Shown: positions 17,547-25,917, numbered from the stretch's first letter. The stretch is 47,516 nucleotides of DNA from Prevotella sp. (GCA_021636625.1 JAJWLX010000022.1:1-47516), one strand, 5' to 3'. The notes: generated by a model not told the origin, from the letters alone. Numbers and translations are program-made.

Positions 17547-18410
17547 TTACTGTCCCAGATAGGATTTCAGCAGTTTATTCTTCGTGTTGCGTCTGAGTCG
17601 GCGCAGGGCTTTCTCCTTGATCTGCCTTACACGCTCCCTCGTCAGGTTGTACTTTTCACCTATCTCATCCAGGGTCATTTCCGGCGAACCGTCTATTCCG
17701 AAGAATGCTCTCAGCACCTTCTGCTCCTTGTCGGTGAGCAGCTTCAGTATGCGGCTAACCTCCGCCTTGAGCGATTCTATGGCGAGTTCCCTGTCGGTAT
17801 TGGATGAGTCGCCAGCCAGGAAGTCGATCATGCTGCTGTCCTCGCCGTCGGCGATAGGTGCATCCATGCTCACGTGGCGTGAGTTCGCCTTCATGGCGTC
17901 TGCAATCTTGTCTTCGGGCAAATCCACACGCTCGGCAATCTCATCCACGCTCGGTTTGCGCTCGTGTTCCTGCTCGAACCTGCTGAGTTCCCTTGCTATC
18001 TTGTTGACGCTACCCACCTGATTGAGGGGGAGGCGTACCAGTCTGCTCTGCTCGGCAATAGCCTGCAGAATGCTCTGTCTAATCCACCAAACGGCATACG
18101 AGATGAACTTGAAGCCGCGTGTTTCATCAAATTTTTCTGCAGCTTTGATAAGCCCAACGTTTCCTTCGTTGATAAGGTCAGGTAAGCTGAGTCCCTGATT
18201 CTGATATTGCTTGGCAACAGATACCACGAATCTCAGGTTGGCTTTGGTCAATCTCTCCAGGGCTCTCTTGTCCCCTTTTCTTATGCGCTGTGCGAGTTCC
18301 ACTTCCTCGTCGGTTGTCAGGAGCTCCTCGTGTCCAATTTCTTGGAGATATTTGTCCAACGATGCGCTTTCGCGATTCGTTATAGACTTTGAAATTTTCA
18401 GTTGTCTCAT
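17547..18410 (-). CDS. rpoD: Primary RNA polymerase sigma factor (RpoD/SigA)
   Basis: The 287-residue protein is the short Bacteroidetes form of the housekeeping sigma factor. It lacks region 1.1 and the non-conserved insert of E. coli RpoD. Region 1.2 is SLDKYLQEIG. Region 2 has DLINEGNVGLIKAAEKFD and GFKFISYAVWWIRQSI, for core binding and -7 box melting. Region 3 has RLPLNQVGSVNKIA, and region 4 ends in LTRERVRQIKEKALRRLR, the helix-turn-helix for the -33 box. This factor reads the TTTG/TAnnTTTGC promoters found all over the window. Its own promoter is a textbook example at 18434-18465. The Lys-rich gene follows by 29 nt. Confidence 0.95.
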   Translation of the reverse strand: MRQLKISKSITNRESASLDKYLQEIGHEELLTTDEEVELAQRIRKGDKRALERLTKANLRFVVSVAKQYQNQGLSLPDLINEGNVGLIKAAEKFDETRGFKFISYAVWWIRQSILQAIAEQSRLVRLPLNQVGSVNKIARELSRFEQEHERKPSVDEIAERVDLPEDKIADAMKANSRHVSMDAPIADGEDSSMIDFLAGDSSNTDRELAIESLKAEVSRILKLLTDKEQKVLRAFFGIDGSPEMTLDEIGEKYNLTRERVRQIKEKALRRLRRNTKNKLLKSYLGQ

Positions 18411-18433
18411 GGTAGCAATTTAATTTTGTAGAT

Positions 18434-18465
18434 GCAAAAGTACACTTTTTGTTTGGAAAAACAAA
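18434..18465 (-). promoter_or_regulatory. rpoD promoter
   Basis: Minus-strand TACTTTTGC (18434-18442) and TTTG (plus CAAA 18462-18465) are separated by exactly 19 bp. The leader is about 20 nt. Confidence 0.85.
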
Positions 18466-18466
18466 A

Positions 18467-18508
18467 AAAATAGCAGATATTTTTCAAAATACCTGCTATT
18501 TTGTCATT
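18467..18508. terminator. Bidirectional terminator
   Basis: AAAATAGCAGATAT, loop, ATACCTGCTATTTT with T-runs on both strands. On the minus strand it ends the htrA transcript just ahead of the rpoD promoter. Confidence 0.75.
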
Positions 18509-18513
18509 TTTTA

Positions 18514-18580
18514 TCTTTTCAGAGGGGCTGAGTTCTCTTTTCAGAAGGGATTAAGTTCTCTTTTCTTAGGAACTTCAGCC
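18514..18580. repeat. Three imperfect tandem repeats of 22-23 bp
   Basis: Units start at 18514, 18536 and 18559 with TCTTTTCAGAGGGG, TCTTTTCAGAAGGG and TCTTTTCTTAGGAA, each ending near GTTC or TTC. They lie in the 3' region of htrA. Confidence 0.6.
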
Positions 18581-18613
18581 GGGTCCTTCCGGTGATAGGC
18601 GCCCCTCAGCCGA

Positions 18614-20080
18614 TTAGTCCTTCTGCAGTGGAACAGCGAAGTAAGCCTTCTTGCCTGTAGGCCATACACCCTGGATGTAGAGCACAGGATCCTTGCTGGT
18701 AGAAGCACTCTTCACAGCCTTCTGCAGGTCGTCGAGCGATGTGATGTTGCTGTCGTTGATGCGCTGGATGATGAATCCGCGTGAAACGCCGGCATCCTTC
18801 AGGGCTCCGCTGTTCACCTTCATCACCTCTACACCATACTTGATGCTGAGCTGGTTCTTTTGGCTCTCTGTAACAGGACGGAAGGTTCCGCCGAGCACGT
18901 CGAGGTCTGCGCTCTTGATTACTGAGGTGTTGCCCTGGGCATTCTTCAGGGTGATGGTCTTGGTGGTCTCCTTCTTGTTGCGCAGGTAGGTGATGCTCAT
19001 CTTGTCGCCAGGGCGCTTGCCGTTGAGCGACTCCTGCAGTTCTGCCATCTTGGTCACCTTCTTGCCGTCTACCTTGGTGATGACGTCGCCTTCCTTCAGT
19101 CCGGCTGCTGCACCGTTGCCGTCTTCATCTACCTTGGCGATATAGACACCCTCGTTGGTTCCCAGGTTCACGTCCTTGCCGTTCTCCTTCTGGGCGTTGA
19201 TGTAGTTGAGCACGTCGCTGCCCTGGATGCTCAGCATCACGCGCTGTACGCTTCCGTACTTCTTCAGGTCATCCACCACCTTGTTCATGATAGAGGTAGG
19301 GATGGCGAAACCGTAGCCTGAGTAGGAACCGGTCTGGGAGTAGAGCATGGCGTTGATGCCCACCAGCTCACCCTGGGTGTTGACGAGTGCACCGCCAGAG
19401 TTACCTGCGTTGATGGCAGCATCGGTCTGGATGAAGCTCTCCACGCCGTTGGCACCGAGCGAACGAGCCTTGGCAGAGATGATACCTGCGGTAACGGTAT
19501 TGTTGAGTCCGAATGGATTGCCCACTGCGATGACCCATTCACCCACCTTCACATTGTCGCTGTTGGCGATAGGCAGGGTAGGCAGGTTCTTGCCATCCAC
19601 CTTGATGAGGGCGAGGTCGGTGGTCTTGTCGGTACCGATGATGCGTGCAGAGTATTCGCGGTTGTCGTTCAGGGTCACGGTCAGTTCATCTGCGCCTTCC
19701 ACCACGTGGTTGTTGGTTACGATGTATCCGTCTGAGCTGATGATCACGCCCGAACCTGTAGCCTCTCTCTTAGGAGTCTGCACCTGCTGCTTGCGTGTGC
19801 CACCCTGACCTCCAGGATTGCCGAAGAATCCGAATGGGTCGAAGAAGCCTCCGAATGGGTCGCTCTGAACATCTACGGTCTTCACCTTCGAGTTCTGTAC
19901 GTATTTGATATGTACCACGGCTGGCAGAGCCTTCTCTGCTGCGTAAGTGAGATCAACTGGTTGACCTGGTGCTGTTGCTGTTACTGCTGGTGAAGCGTTT
20001 ACCTTCATGAAAGCACCTGTTGAGAATGCTAGCGAACCTACGCATAGCACTGCCATTACATAATTAGTTACCTTTTTCAT
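18614..20080 (-). CDS. Do-like (HtrA/DegQ) serine protease
   Basis: The 488-residue periplasmic protease/chaperone degrades or refolds misfolded envelope proteins. It has an N-terminal signal or anchor (about 5-25), then a Gly/Phe-rich linker (DPFGGFFDPFGFFGNPGG) as in other DegQ proteins. The trypsin-like domain has His125 (NNHVV), Asp155 (TDLALI) and Ser228 (GNSGGAL), and two PDZ domains follow (about 270-370 and 385-480). The ATG at 20080 gives the complete signal. The leader of about 115 nt from the predicted promoter is longer than for other genes here. It lies upstream of rpoD on the same strand but with a terminator between them. Confidence 0.93.
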   Translation of the reverse strand: MKKVTNYVMAVLCVGSLAFSTGAFMKVNASPAVTATAPGQPVDLTYAAEKALPAVVHIKYVQNSKVKTVDVQSDPFGGFFDPFGFFGNPGGQGGTRKQQVQTPKREATGSGVIISSDGYIVTNNHVVEGADELTVTLNDNREYSARIIGTDKTTDLALIKVDGKNLPTLPIANSDNVKVGEWVIAVGNPFGLNNTVTAGIISAKARSLGANGVESFIQTDAAINAGNSGGALVNTQGELVGINAMLYSQTGSYSGYGFAIPTSIMNKVVDDLKKYGSVQRVMLSIQGSDVLNYINAQKENGKDVNLGTNEGVYIAKVDEDGNGAAAGLKEGDVITKVDGKKVTKMAELQESLNGKRPGDKMSITYLRNKKETTKTITLKNAQGNTSVIKSADLDVLGGTFRPVTESQKNQLSIKYGVEVMKVNSGALKDAGVSRGFIIQRINDSNITSLDDLQKAVKSASTSKDPVLYIQGVWPTGKKAYFAVPLQKD

Positions 20081-20533
20081 GTTTAATATCCTTTTTATTA
20101 TTATTTCCCTTTTTATTGTTACGCCTAGCCTTCTGCCAATTCTATGCCAAAACCCTCGGGTCTGCCAAATCTGTCAGCTTCTTGCCTCAGCTTTTCGGTT
20201 GCAAATATAGAGTCATTTTTTGATATACGTATAACTTTGAGTCATTTTTTATTCCGTTTTAACATTTAAAATTAACACTTTAACGGCTCTTAAACAAGAA
20301 TAGCCCTATTTTTACAATTATTTGCTACTTTTCTGAAAAATGATAGTTTTGTATATGGAATTAAAACTTCTTGATATGCAAACGAATGTGAACGGAATAA
20401 GAGAAAAAGATGACTGGAATGTCAGTCTTTCGGGATGAGAAAGCTGTAAAATCATCCCCAAAAAGCGAAAAGAGTTTAAAAACTCAGAGAAATTGGCGGT
20501 TAAGTCGAACTTTTTTGCTATCTTTGCATTTCG
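20081..20533. other. Intergenic region upstream of htrA and rnpB
   Basis: About 450 bp without a coding gene. For htrA, minus-strand TATATTTGC (20201-20209) is a good -7 box without a clear -33 box. Between it and the gene, CTGCCAA/ATGCCAAA/CTGCCAAA is repeated three times (about 20133-20168). GAGTCATTTTT occurs twice (about 20210 and 20239). For rnpB, TATCTTTGC lies at 20519-20527. Confidence 0.55.
20519..20527 (+). promoter_or_regulatory. -7 box of the rnpB promoter
   Basis: TATCTTTGC ends 6-7 nt before the first base of the P1 stem of RNase P RNA. This calibrates where transcription starts relative to the -7 box in this genome. Confidence 0.75.
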
Positions 20534-20968
20534 AAAGCAGTGCTCCGGCTTGTCGCTGGCATTCTCTACTGGGGGGTGCGAGAGGAAAGTCCGGGCAGCG
20601 TAGGGCATCCCACTTCCGAAAATAGAAGCTATTGGTGACAGTAGGTGTCGGTAGAAGAAAATTACCGCCCGAAACTTATTCCGTAGCGAAGTCAGGCTCC
20701 GGCAGGGCATCGTGGTTTAGTGTCGGGTAAGGGTGAGAAGGTGGTGTAAGAGACCACCAGCTGGCGGGTGATCGCCAGGCTGTGCCATCTGGGAGCTGTA
20801 AGCTCATGTAAACCGCAGATTGAGGGCGGCTCGTCCGATTGCCTTCGGGCTGCTGCGGAGGGTAGAGTGCTTGAGCCCAGGGGTGACTCTGGGACTAGAT
20901 AAATGACAGGCGCCCGTATCGTTTCTGACGGTATGGGTACAGAACTCGGCTTATAGGGGCACTGCTTT
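20534..20968 (+). ncRNA. rnpB: RNase P RNA, bacterial class A
   Basis: The catalytic RNA that matures tRNA 5' ends. The ends pair: AAAGCAGTGCTCC (20534-20546) with GGGGCACTGCTTT (20956-20968) forms stem P1. Conserved region I reads GAGAGGAAAGTCCGGGC, and the 3' conserved part reads ACAGAACTCGGCTTAT, both diagnostic. The length of about 435 nt is slightly longer than many class A RNAs, and the extra hairpin GATTGCCTTCGGGCTGCTGC region may account for that. A pyrimidine-rich tract (CTTTCTTTT) follows directly and may end the transcript. Confidence 0.95.
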
Positions 20969-21079
20969 CTTTCTTTTAGTTCTTTCTGCATCATATATAT
21001 AATAAGGTATGGAGACTATATACCTGTCAATGCAATGTATGGTGCGGTGTTTCAAACCATTTAAAAATAACCAGCAATT

Positions 21080-21514
21080 ATGAATCTTAGAGAACCGGAA
21101 AAGCAGATATTAGACGATTTTGAGCACAAGGTAACCAACAAGATGCAGAAGTATGGCGATGAGCCCGACTTCCCTAAGTTGGAAAACTACGGACTTACCC
21201 GCATGGAGCTGGATGACTATCTCTTCGATAAGCAGGCCATCCTCGACATGGGCGGTTCCAAGCGCACGCAGCTCACGGTGGGCGGTTTCATCACCGTCAT
21301 CCCCGTATTGATCCTTTCCTGCTTCCCAGATAAGTCGCCTATCTATGAGAACGGCAAGGCAATGACCACCATCATCGCCATCATCATCGGTCTGCTGCTC
21401 GCCTGCTTCTGCAAGGCATTGCTCCAGATGGTGATCCTCTACCGTGTGAACAAGCACAAGGAAATGAAGATGGAGACCTTTATCAAGGCAGTACTCTTCT
21501 ATGAAAAAAGATAA
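21080..21514 (+). CDS. Small two-helix membrane protein, unknown function
   Basis: The 144-residue protein has a hydrophilic, acidic N-terminal part (1-62, pattern PDFPKLENYGLTRMELDDYLFDKQ) and two predicted membrane helices. These are about TVGGFITVIPVLILSCF (66-82) and TTIIAIIIGLLLACFCKALL (about 94-114), joined by a short periplasmic or cytoplasmic loop, with a basic tail. I do not recognise a named family. It ends 21 nt before the YkvA-family gene and reads in the same direction, so the two are probably one transcript. Confidence 0.75.
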   Translation: MNLREPEKQILDDFEHKVTNKMQKYGDEPDFPKLENYGLTRMELDDYLFDKQAILDMGGSKRTQLTVGGFITVIPVLILSCFPDKSPIYENGKAMTTIIAIIIGLLLACFCKALLQMVILYRVNKHKEMKMETFIKAVLFYEKR

Positions 21515-21535
21515 TAACTTTAAAGCATTGAAGAT

Positions 21536-21943
21536 ATGAATTTACCTGATTTTATGGCTTATAAGGACAAATTCACTCAGAGTGCATTTGTCGAGAAGAT
21601 TTCGCACGTGGCAAAGCGTGCAGGTGCCAAGATGGTTTATGCAGCTCTCATTCTCTATTATACGCTGGAGAGTGACAAGGTGGCGCTCAAGGACAAGGCG
21701 ATGATTATCGGCGCCCTGGGCTACCTCATCAGTCCGCTCGATGTGATTCCCGATGCCATTCCGATAGCGGGACTGAGCGACGACCTGGCAGTGCTCATCT
21801 TCGTGCTTCATAAGGTATGGGGAGATGTTTCTGAGGATGCGAAGCAGAAGGCTCACGACAAGCTCGCACAGTGGTTTGATGAAGATGAGCTTCCACAGGC
21901 AGAAGATCTCTTCAAGGAGAATCCGGAAGATACTCCGGTCTGA
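21536..21943 (+). CDS. YkvA family protein (DUF1232)
   Basis: The 135-residue protein carries the DUF1232 signature GYLISPLDVIPDAIPIAGLS (about 61-80), followed by DDLAVLIFVLHKV. This hydrophobic hairpin with the conserved SP-D-IPD pattern defines the family. Members are small, probably membrane-associated proteins of unknown function. The last 25 residues are acidic. It follows the small membrane protein gene by 21 nt. Confidence 0.88.
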   Translation: MNLPDFMAYKDKFTQSAFVEKISHVAKRAGAKMVYAALILYYTLESDKVALKDKAMIIGALGYLISPLDVIPDAIPIAGLSDDLAVLIFVLHKVWGDVSEDAKQKAHDKLAQWFDEDELPQAEDLFKENPEDTPV

Positions 21944-21963
21944 TTCATTTAGAACACATTCAT

Positions 21964-21985
21964 TTTTCGGAACCCGTTTCCGAAT
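21964..21985 (+). terminator. Small hairpin after the YkvA gene
   Basis: TTCGGAA and TTCCGAA form a 7-bp stem with a 4-5 nt loop. It is AT-flanked, without a long U-run, so a weak terminator. Confidence 0.4.
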
Positions 21986-22005
21986 TTGGATTCAGGACAA
22001 TAGCA

Positions 22006-22034
22006 AAACGGCGGACTCTCACGAGCCCGCCGCT
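22006..22034 (-). terminator. Terminator of gdhA
   Basis: On the minus strand GGCGGGCTCGTGAGAGTCCGCC is followed by GTTTTGC. It lies about 40 bp beyond the gdhA stop. Confidence 0.75.
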
Positions 22035-22068
22035 TCTATTAATAACTAATAAATGATTAAATTCTTTT

Positions 22069-23403
22069 TTATACGATACCCTGAGCCATCATAGCCTTAG
22101 CTACCTTCAGGAATCCGGCTACGTTAGCACCCTTTACGTAGTTTACGTAACCGTCGTTCTCAGTACCATACTTCACGCAGTTAGCGTGGATATCGTTCAT
22201 GATGTCGTGGAGCTTGGCGTCAACCTCCTCGCGTGACCACTTCAGGCGCTCAGAGTTCTGGCTCATTTCAAGACCAGAAACAGCCACACCACCAGCGTTG
22301 GCAGCCTTACCTGGAGCGTAGAGGATCTTGGCATCCTGGAACACCTTGATAGCCTCTGGAGTAGAAGGCATGTTAGCACCCTCGCTCACTGCGAATACAC
22401 CGTTTGCGATGAGAGCCTTGGCAGCCTCCTCGTTAATCTCGTTCTGAGTAGCAGATGGCAGTGCGATGTCAGCCTTCTCAAACCAAGGCTTAGCACCCTC
22501 TACATACTTCACGCCATATTTCTCAGCATATTCCTTGATACGGCCACGCTCTACGTTCTTGAGCTCCATGATGTAGTCGAGCTTCTCGCGGTCGATACCG
22601 TCTGGATCGTAGATGTAACCATCAGAGTCTGAACATGTAACAGGCTTAGCACCCAACTGGAGCAACTTCTCCATAGTGTACTGCGCTACATTACCTGAAC
22701 CTGAAACCAAAACAGTCTTGCCCTTGATGTCAATACCCTTGGTAGCGAGCATGTTGCAGAGGAAGTATACGTTACCGTAACCTGTAGCCTCAGGACGAAT
22801 CAATGAACCACCGAACTCCTGACCCTTACCGGTCAAGACGCCCTGGAACTGGTGTGTCAATTTCTTGTACATTCCGAAGAGGTAACCTACCTCACGGCCA
22901 CCTACACCGATGTCACCGGCTGGAACATCCTCGTCTGGACCCATGTGACGGTAAAGCTCTGTCATGAAAGCCTGGCAGAAACGCATTACCTCGTTGTTGC
23001 TCTTGCCACGTGGAGAGAAGTCGGAACCACCCTTAGCACCACCCATTGGGAGAGTTGTAAGAGAGTTCTTGAATGTCTGCTCGAAAGCCAAGAACTTCAA
23101 AATACCCAAGTTTACTGACTTGTGGTAGCGAAGACCTCCCTTGTAAGGGCCAATCGCGTTGTTGTGCTGAACGCGGTAACCCATGTTAGTCTGTACGTTG
23201 CCCTTATCATCTACCCAAGATACGCGGAACTGGATGATGCGGTCTGGAATGCAGAGACGCTCGATGAGGTTTGCCTTCTCAAACTCTGGGTGCTTGTTGT
23301 ACTCTTCCTCGATAGTACCGAGAACCTGACTAACTGCCTGAATGTACTCAGGCTCATTTGGGAATCTTCTTTGGAGATTCGCGATTACTTCAGATGCTTT
23401 CAT
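22069..23403 (-). CDS. gdhA: NADP-type glutamate dehydrogenase
   Basis: The 444-residue enzyme interconverts 2-oxoglutarate plus ammonia and glutamate, the main ammonia assimilation step in Bacteroidales. It has the substrate-domain motif NAIGPYKGGLRYH (82-94) and the catalytic lysine in LPMGGAKGGS (Lys124). Further on are GDIGVGGREVGYLFGMYK and a Rossmann nucleotide fold starting VLVSGSGNVAQY. Length and motifs agree with the hexameric class of about 445 residues. The start at 23403 matches the expected N-terminus. The promoter is at 23454-23462. The coding strand is well conserved in codon use, as expected for a highly expressed gene. Confidence 0.95.
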   Translation of the reverse strand: MKASEVIANLQRRFPNEPEYIQAVSQVLGTIEEEYNKHPEFEKANLIERLCIPDRIIQFRVSWVDDKGNVQTNMGYRVQHNNAIGPYKGGLRYHKSVNLGILKFLAFEQTFKNSLTTLPMGGAKGGSDFSPRGKSNNEVMRFCQAFMTELYRHMGPDEDVPAGDIGVGGREVGYLFGMYKKLTHQFQGVLTGKGQEFGGSLIRPEATGYGNVYFLCNMLATKGIDIKGKTVLVSGSGNVAQYTMEKLLQLGAKPVTCSDSDGYIYDPDGIDREKLDYIMELKNVERGRIKEYAEKYGVKYVEGAKPWFEKADIALPSATQNEINEEAAKALIANGVFAVSEGANMPSTPEAIKVFQDAKILYAPGKAANAGGVAVSGLEMSQNSERLKWSREEVDAKLHDIMNDIHANCVKYGTENDGYVNYVKGANVAGFLKVAKAMMAQGIV

Positions 23404-23453
23404 AATCTTTATCTTTTATTGTGTTTGAAATTTCTTTTTTATTGTTTGCGATT

Positions 23454-23489
23454 GCAAAGATATAGTTTTTTCTTGAAATAACCAACAAA
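23454..23489 (-). promoter_or_regulatory. gdhA promoter
   Basis: Minus-strand TATCTTTGC (23454-23462) lies about 50 nt before the start. A TTTG/GTTG-like -33 box (plus strand about 23483-23489) is less well spaced. Confidence 0.65.
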
Positions 23490-23609
23490 AAGAAAGAAAA
23501 AATGCATAAAAAGTAGAAAAAAGACAATCTTTTAACTTTTCGTAAAGGTTCATGTAGCCTAATTGTGTGCGTACACCTTATTATATATATGATTTTCTCT
23601 ATCTTTTTG

Positions 23610-23640
23610 TTTGGGTTTTGATATTTTTTCGTATCTTTGC
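23610..23640 (+). promoter_or_regulatory. Promoter of the HU-like gene
   Basis: TTTG (23610-23613), 18 bp, TATCTTTGC (23632-23640). The leader is about 55 nt. Confidence 0.8.
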
Positions 23641-23701
23641 ATCGTGTAAGGAACTTCACGCAGGAGTCTTCTTCACAAGACTTTATAAAATATGAAAGAT
23701 T

Positions 23702-24364
23702 ATGCCAAGAGCTACAGGACCGATAGGTTATATAGAGCACCGATCTCCGATGAAAGATGAGACTGGCAAGTATTTGATTCATCCTCAGTTTGTATATAGG
23801 GATGTGTATGATTTCAAGAATATGCGTGATGGTATGCGTCAGCATTACCAGATGGCTACTCCTCAGTTTCTGGCAGCCATCCAGTCTATCAAGGATGAGA
23901 CGATGATGGCACTTTCCAGTGGTATGGAGGTGAAGATAGGAGATATGTTCATCATCAAACCCAAGTTGAAATTGAGAGACCATAAGGATGATGATGGCAA
24001 TATATATCATAAGGTGTATCATGAGGGTGAGCTGATTCCTGCCAATGAAGTGGTGATTGAGGGTTTTGAGGTGAAAACCACCCGAGAGTTTGATAAGGAG
24101 TTCTTTATCAATTATGGTGGAAATTGCAGCCGTATTCCCTGGAAGGTAAGTTTCCCGCCTAAGGAGTCGGCTCAGGAACTACTGGACATCACCAACTTCT
24201 GCAAGAAGCATGGCTATATCACGGTAAAGGATTTGATGCGTCTTCATGGTGTTACCAAGTATCATGCCCAGAAGGTACTGTCTGGCTATTGCGAGGGCGA
24301 GTTCCCGAAGATGACACGAGAGCGTGAAGGCAGGGTCTTCATCTACCGTAGAATAGGAGTGTAA
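23702..24364 (+). CDS. HU-like DNA-binding protein with C-terminal HTH
   Basis: The 220-residue protein resembles the Bacteroidetes HU/IHF-like group, where an HU fold is kept but extended. The pattern MALSSGMEVKIGDMFIIKPKLKL (about 79-101) matches the beta-arm approach of HU proteins (GxxVxIxGxGxFxxK). The last 60 residues (SAQELLDITNFCKKHGYITV then KDLMRLHGVTKYHAQKVLSG) look like a helix-turn-helix or winged helix. It is convergent with a VirE-family gene, a neighbour pair common in mobile or satellite-like loci of Bacteroidales. A role in DNA architecture, replication or regulation is inferred. The target is unknown. Confidence 0.7.
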   Translation: MPRATGPIGYIEHRSPMKDETGKYLIHPQFVYRDVYDFKNMRDGMRQHYQMATPQFLAAIQSIKDETMMALSSGMEVKIGDMFIIKPKLKLRDHKDDDGNIYHKVYHEGELIPANEVVIEGFEVKTTREFDKEFFINYGGNCSRIPWKVSFPPKESAQELLDITNFCKKHGYITVKDLMRLHGVTKYHAQKVLSGYCEGEFPKMTREREGRVFIYRRIGV

Positions 24365-24409
24365 AAACGATAATTATCTACCGAAGAATAGGGGATAAAA
24401 AAGATAATG
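24342..24409 (+). repeat. Tandem duplication of the gene end, about 35 bp
   Basis: ATCTACCGTAGAATAGGAGT (24342-24361) with the stop region is repeated as ATCTACCGAAGAATAGGGGA starting at about 24377. The second copy lies outside the gene. Confidence 0.7.
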
Positions 24410-24412
24410 CAG

Positions 24413-24482
24413 AAAAAGTCCTTTCACAAAACTCTTCTTGTTGTTGATAAACAGAGAGTTAAGTGTGAAAGGACTTTTTTCT
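24413..24482. terminator. Long bidirectional terminator
   Basis: AAAAAGTCCTTTCACA pairs with TGTGAAAGGACTTTTTT, with an inner AACTCT/AGAGTT stem. It is shared by the convergent HU-like and VirE genes and touches the VirE stop codon. Confidence 0.9.
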
Positions 24483-25810
24483 TATCCTACTTCCTTTACA
24501 AGATAGAGATTGCCGTCACGGGTATGTTCCGGTTTGCCGAAAAGGTGGGGCAGAATCTTGCTGAAGGGATTCAGGGCGATATCCTGAACACCCTTGGCGT
24601 GTATCGTTTTCAGCTTTTTCAGGATGATGTCGGCGGTCATTTTCTCTCCCTTTTCCCCTCCTTCGGGAGTTCTGAAGTACGAGGCAACGGTTCTTTCCAG
24701 GTCTGTCTTGATATAATAGGGCAGATTGTGTTCCTGCATCTCTTTTTCATCCTCCTTGGAGAAGAAGTAAGGCTCGCCATGCTCTACCTCATCTAATAGT
24801 TGGGCATAGATCTGGTCGTGCTCGATATCATCTACGTTGATCATCCCGTCGGGTTCCAGAATCAGGAATCTTCGGGAGCCTGAGCGGTCGGTGAGAAGTT
24901 CGCGCTGGTTGCTGGTGCCGGTGAATGAGGCGGAGCGGGGCAGACGGTTGAAGTTCTTCTTGTAGGCACCGATGAAGCTAGGCTTCATGGTTTGCATCAG
25001 GGTCTTCATCAGCGGCATCTTCTTCGGATTCTCCTTGTCCAGCTCATCGTCGTTGATGATGGCAAACTCTACAATCTTTCTCTGTGCATTTCCCTTTTGG
25101 TTGAGCGAGAAATCATCCGTGTAGTAATCTCTTAACCCGTTGGGTAATAGGCTTCTGAGAAAAGTACTCTTGTGCAGTCCCTGTGTAGTTGAAACCAGAG
25201 TGAGCATCACGCTGTTGGCATGTTTCTCGTCGTATCCCGCCATCTGTGCCACCATGGCACGTAGCCAGATTCTTCCCATCTTCTGACAATAGTCAGAATG
25301 GTTGATGCGGCGCAGAAAGTCGCCGATTCTATCCTTTCCATCCCAGGTACCTCTCACCTGATTGATGTAGGAGCGGATAGGATGATAAGGTTGGGCGTAC
25401 TTCGACTTGATGAGTCGCTCTACGAAGTGATCGCGCACAAAGATGCCAGCCTCCTGCACTTCGATGGCGATGGTGTTGATGGCATACTTGTCGATGATTT
25501 CGAAGTCATGCTCCGTCTTCTTGCGGTATTCGAAAACATCGGTGATGACATTGTATCGGAACTCGTAGTTCTCCAGCAGCCACTTCTGCATATCCGCGAT
25601 AGGGCGGAGGTAGTTGCGGCTACGTTTCTTGTACTGTGCCTCTTCGTCGGCAACTTTCTGTTCCTTCTCCTTTCTGAAGTCCTCCTTCTGCTTTTGGAGG
25701 TTGTCTTTTTCCTGTTGAAGGTTTTCTTTCAGCAGATCATTCTGCTTTTCGAGTGCTGCGACATACTGAGTATCGTCGATCAGTCTCTTCAGTGTTCTTT
25801 TGATATTCAT
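24482..25810 (-). CDS. VirE-family P-loop ATPase / primase-helicase-like protein
   Basis: The 442-residue protein has three parts. Residues of about 1-65 are a charged coiled coil (KENLQQEKDNLQKQKEDFRK). The middle (about 140-345) is a VirE-type ATPase: RGTWDGKDRIGDFL, a degenerate Walker A STTQGLHKST (Lys214) where the usual GK is HK, Walker B-like FAIINDDELD, and the sensor region FTGTSN plus RSGSRRFL. The end (about 350-442) resembles the DUF3874 domain that often follows VirE in Bacteroides. VirE-family proteins are related to D5/SF3-type replication ATPases of mobile elements. The start is 35 nt from a strong promoter. Upstream is a 22-bp periodic DNA array, which fits an initiator/origin pair, but that is inference. 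Confidence 0.8.
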   Translation of the reverse strand: MNIKRTLKRLIDDTQYVAALEKQNDLLKENLQQEKDNLQKQKEDFRKEKEQKVADEEAQYKKRSRNYLRPIADMQKWLLENYEFRYNVITDVFEYRKKTEHDFEIIDKYAINTIAIEVQEAGIFVRDHFVERLIKSKYAQPYHPIRSYINQVRGTWDGKDRIGDFLRRINHSDYCQKMGRIWLRAMVAQMAGYDEKHANSVMLTLVSTTQGLHKSTFLRSLLPNGLRDYYTDDFSLNQKGNAQRKIVEFAIINDDELDKENPKKMPLMKTLMQTMKPSFIGAYKKNFNRLPRSASFTGTSNQRELLTDRSGSRRFLILEPDGMINVDDIEHDQIYAQLLDEVEHGEPYFFSKEDEKEMQEHNLPYYIKTDLERTVASYFRTPEGGEKGEKMTADIILKKLKTIHAKGVQDIALNPFSKILPHLFGKPEHTRDGNLYLVKEVG

Positions 25811-25850
25811 ATATATAATCGGTTAAATTCGTTTATTGAGTAATATCACT

Positions 25851-25883
25851 GCAAAGATACAACAATAAAGAGGCGTTTGCAAT
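25851..25883 (-). promoter_or_regulatory. Promoter of the VirE-family gene
   Basis: Minus-strand TATCTTTGC (25851-25859) with ATTG (plus CAAT 25880-25883) about 20 bp upstream. Confidence 0.7.
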
Positions 25884-25917
25884 ACAATCGGCGATAAATG
25901 TTGCAATAAATTTAGAG

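Noticed and set aside
20318..20710. 130-residue minus-strand ORF overlapping rnpB
   Set aside because: Antisense to the RNase P RNA with no promoter or domain.
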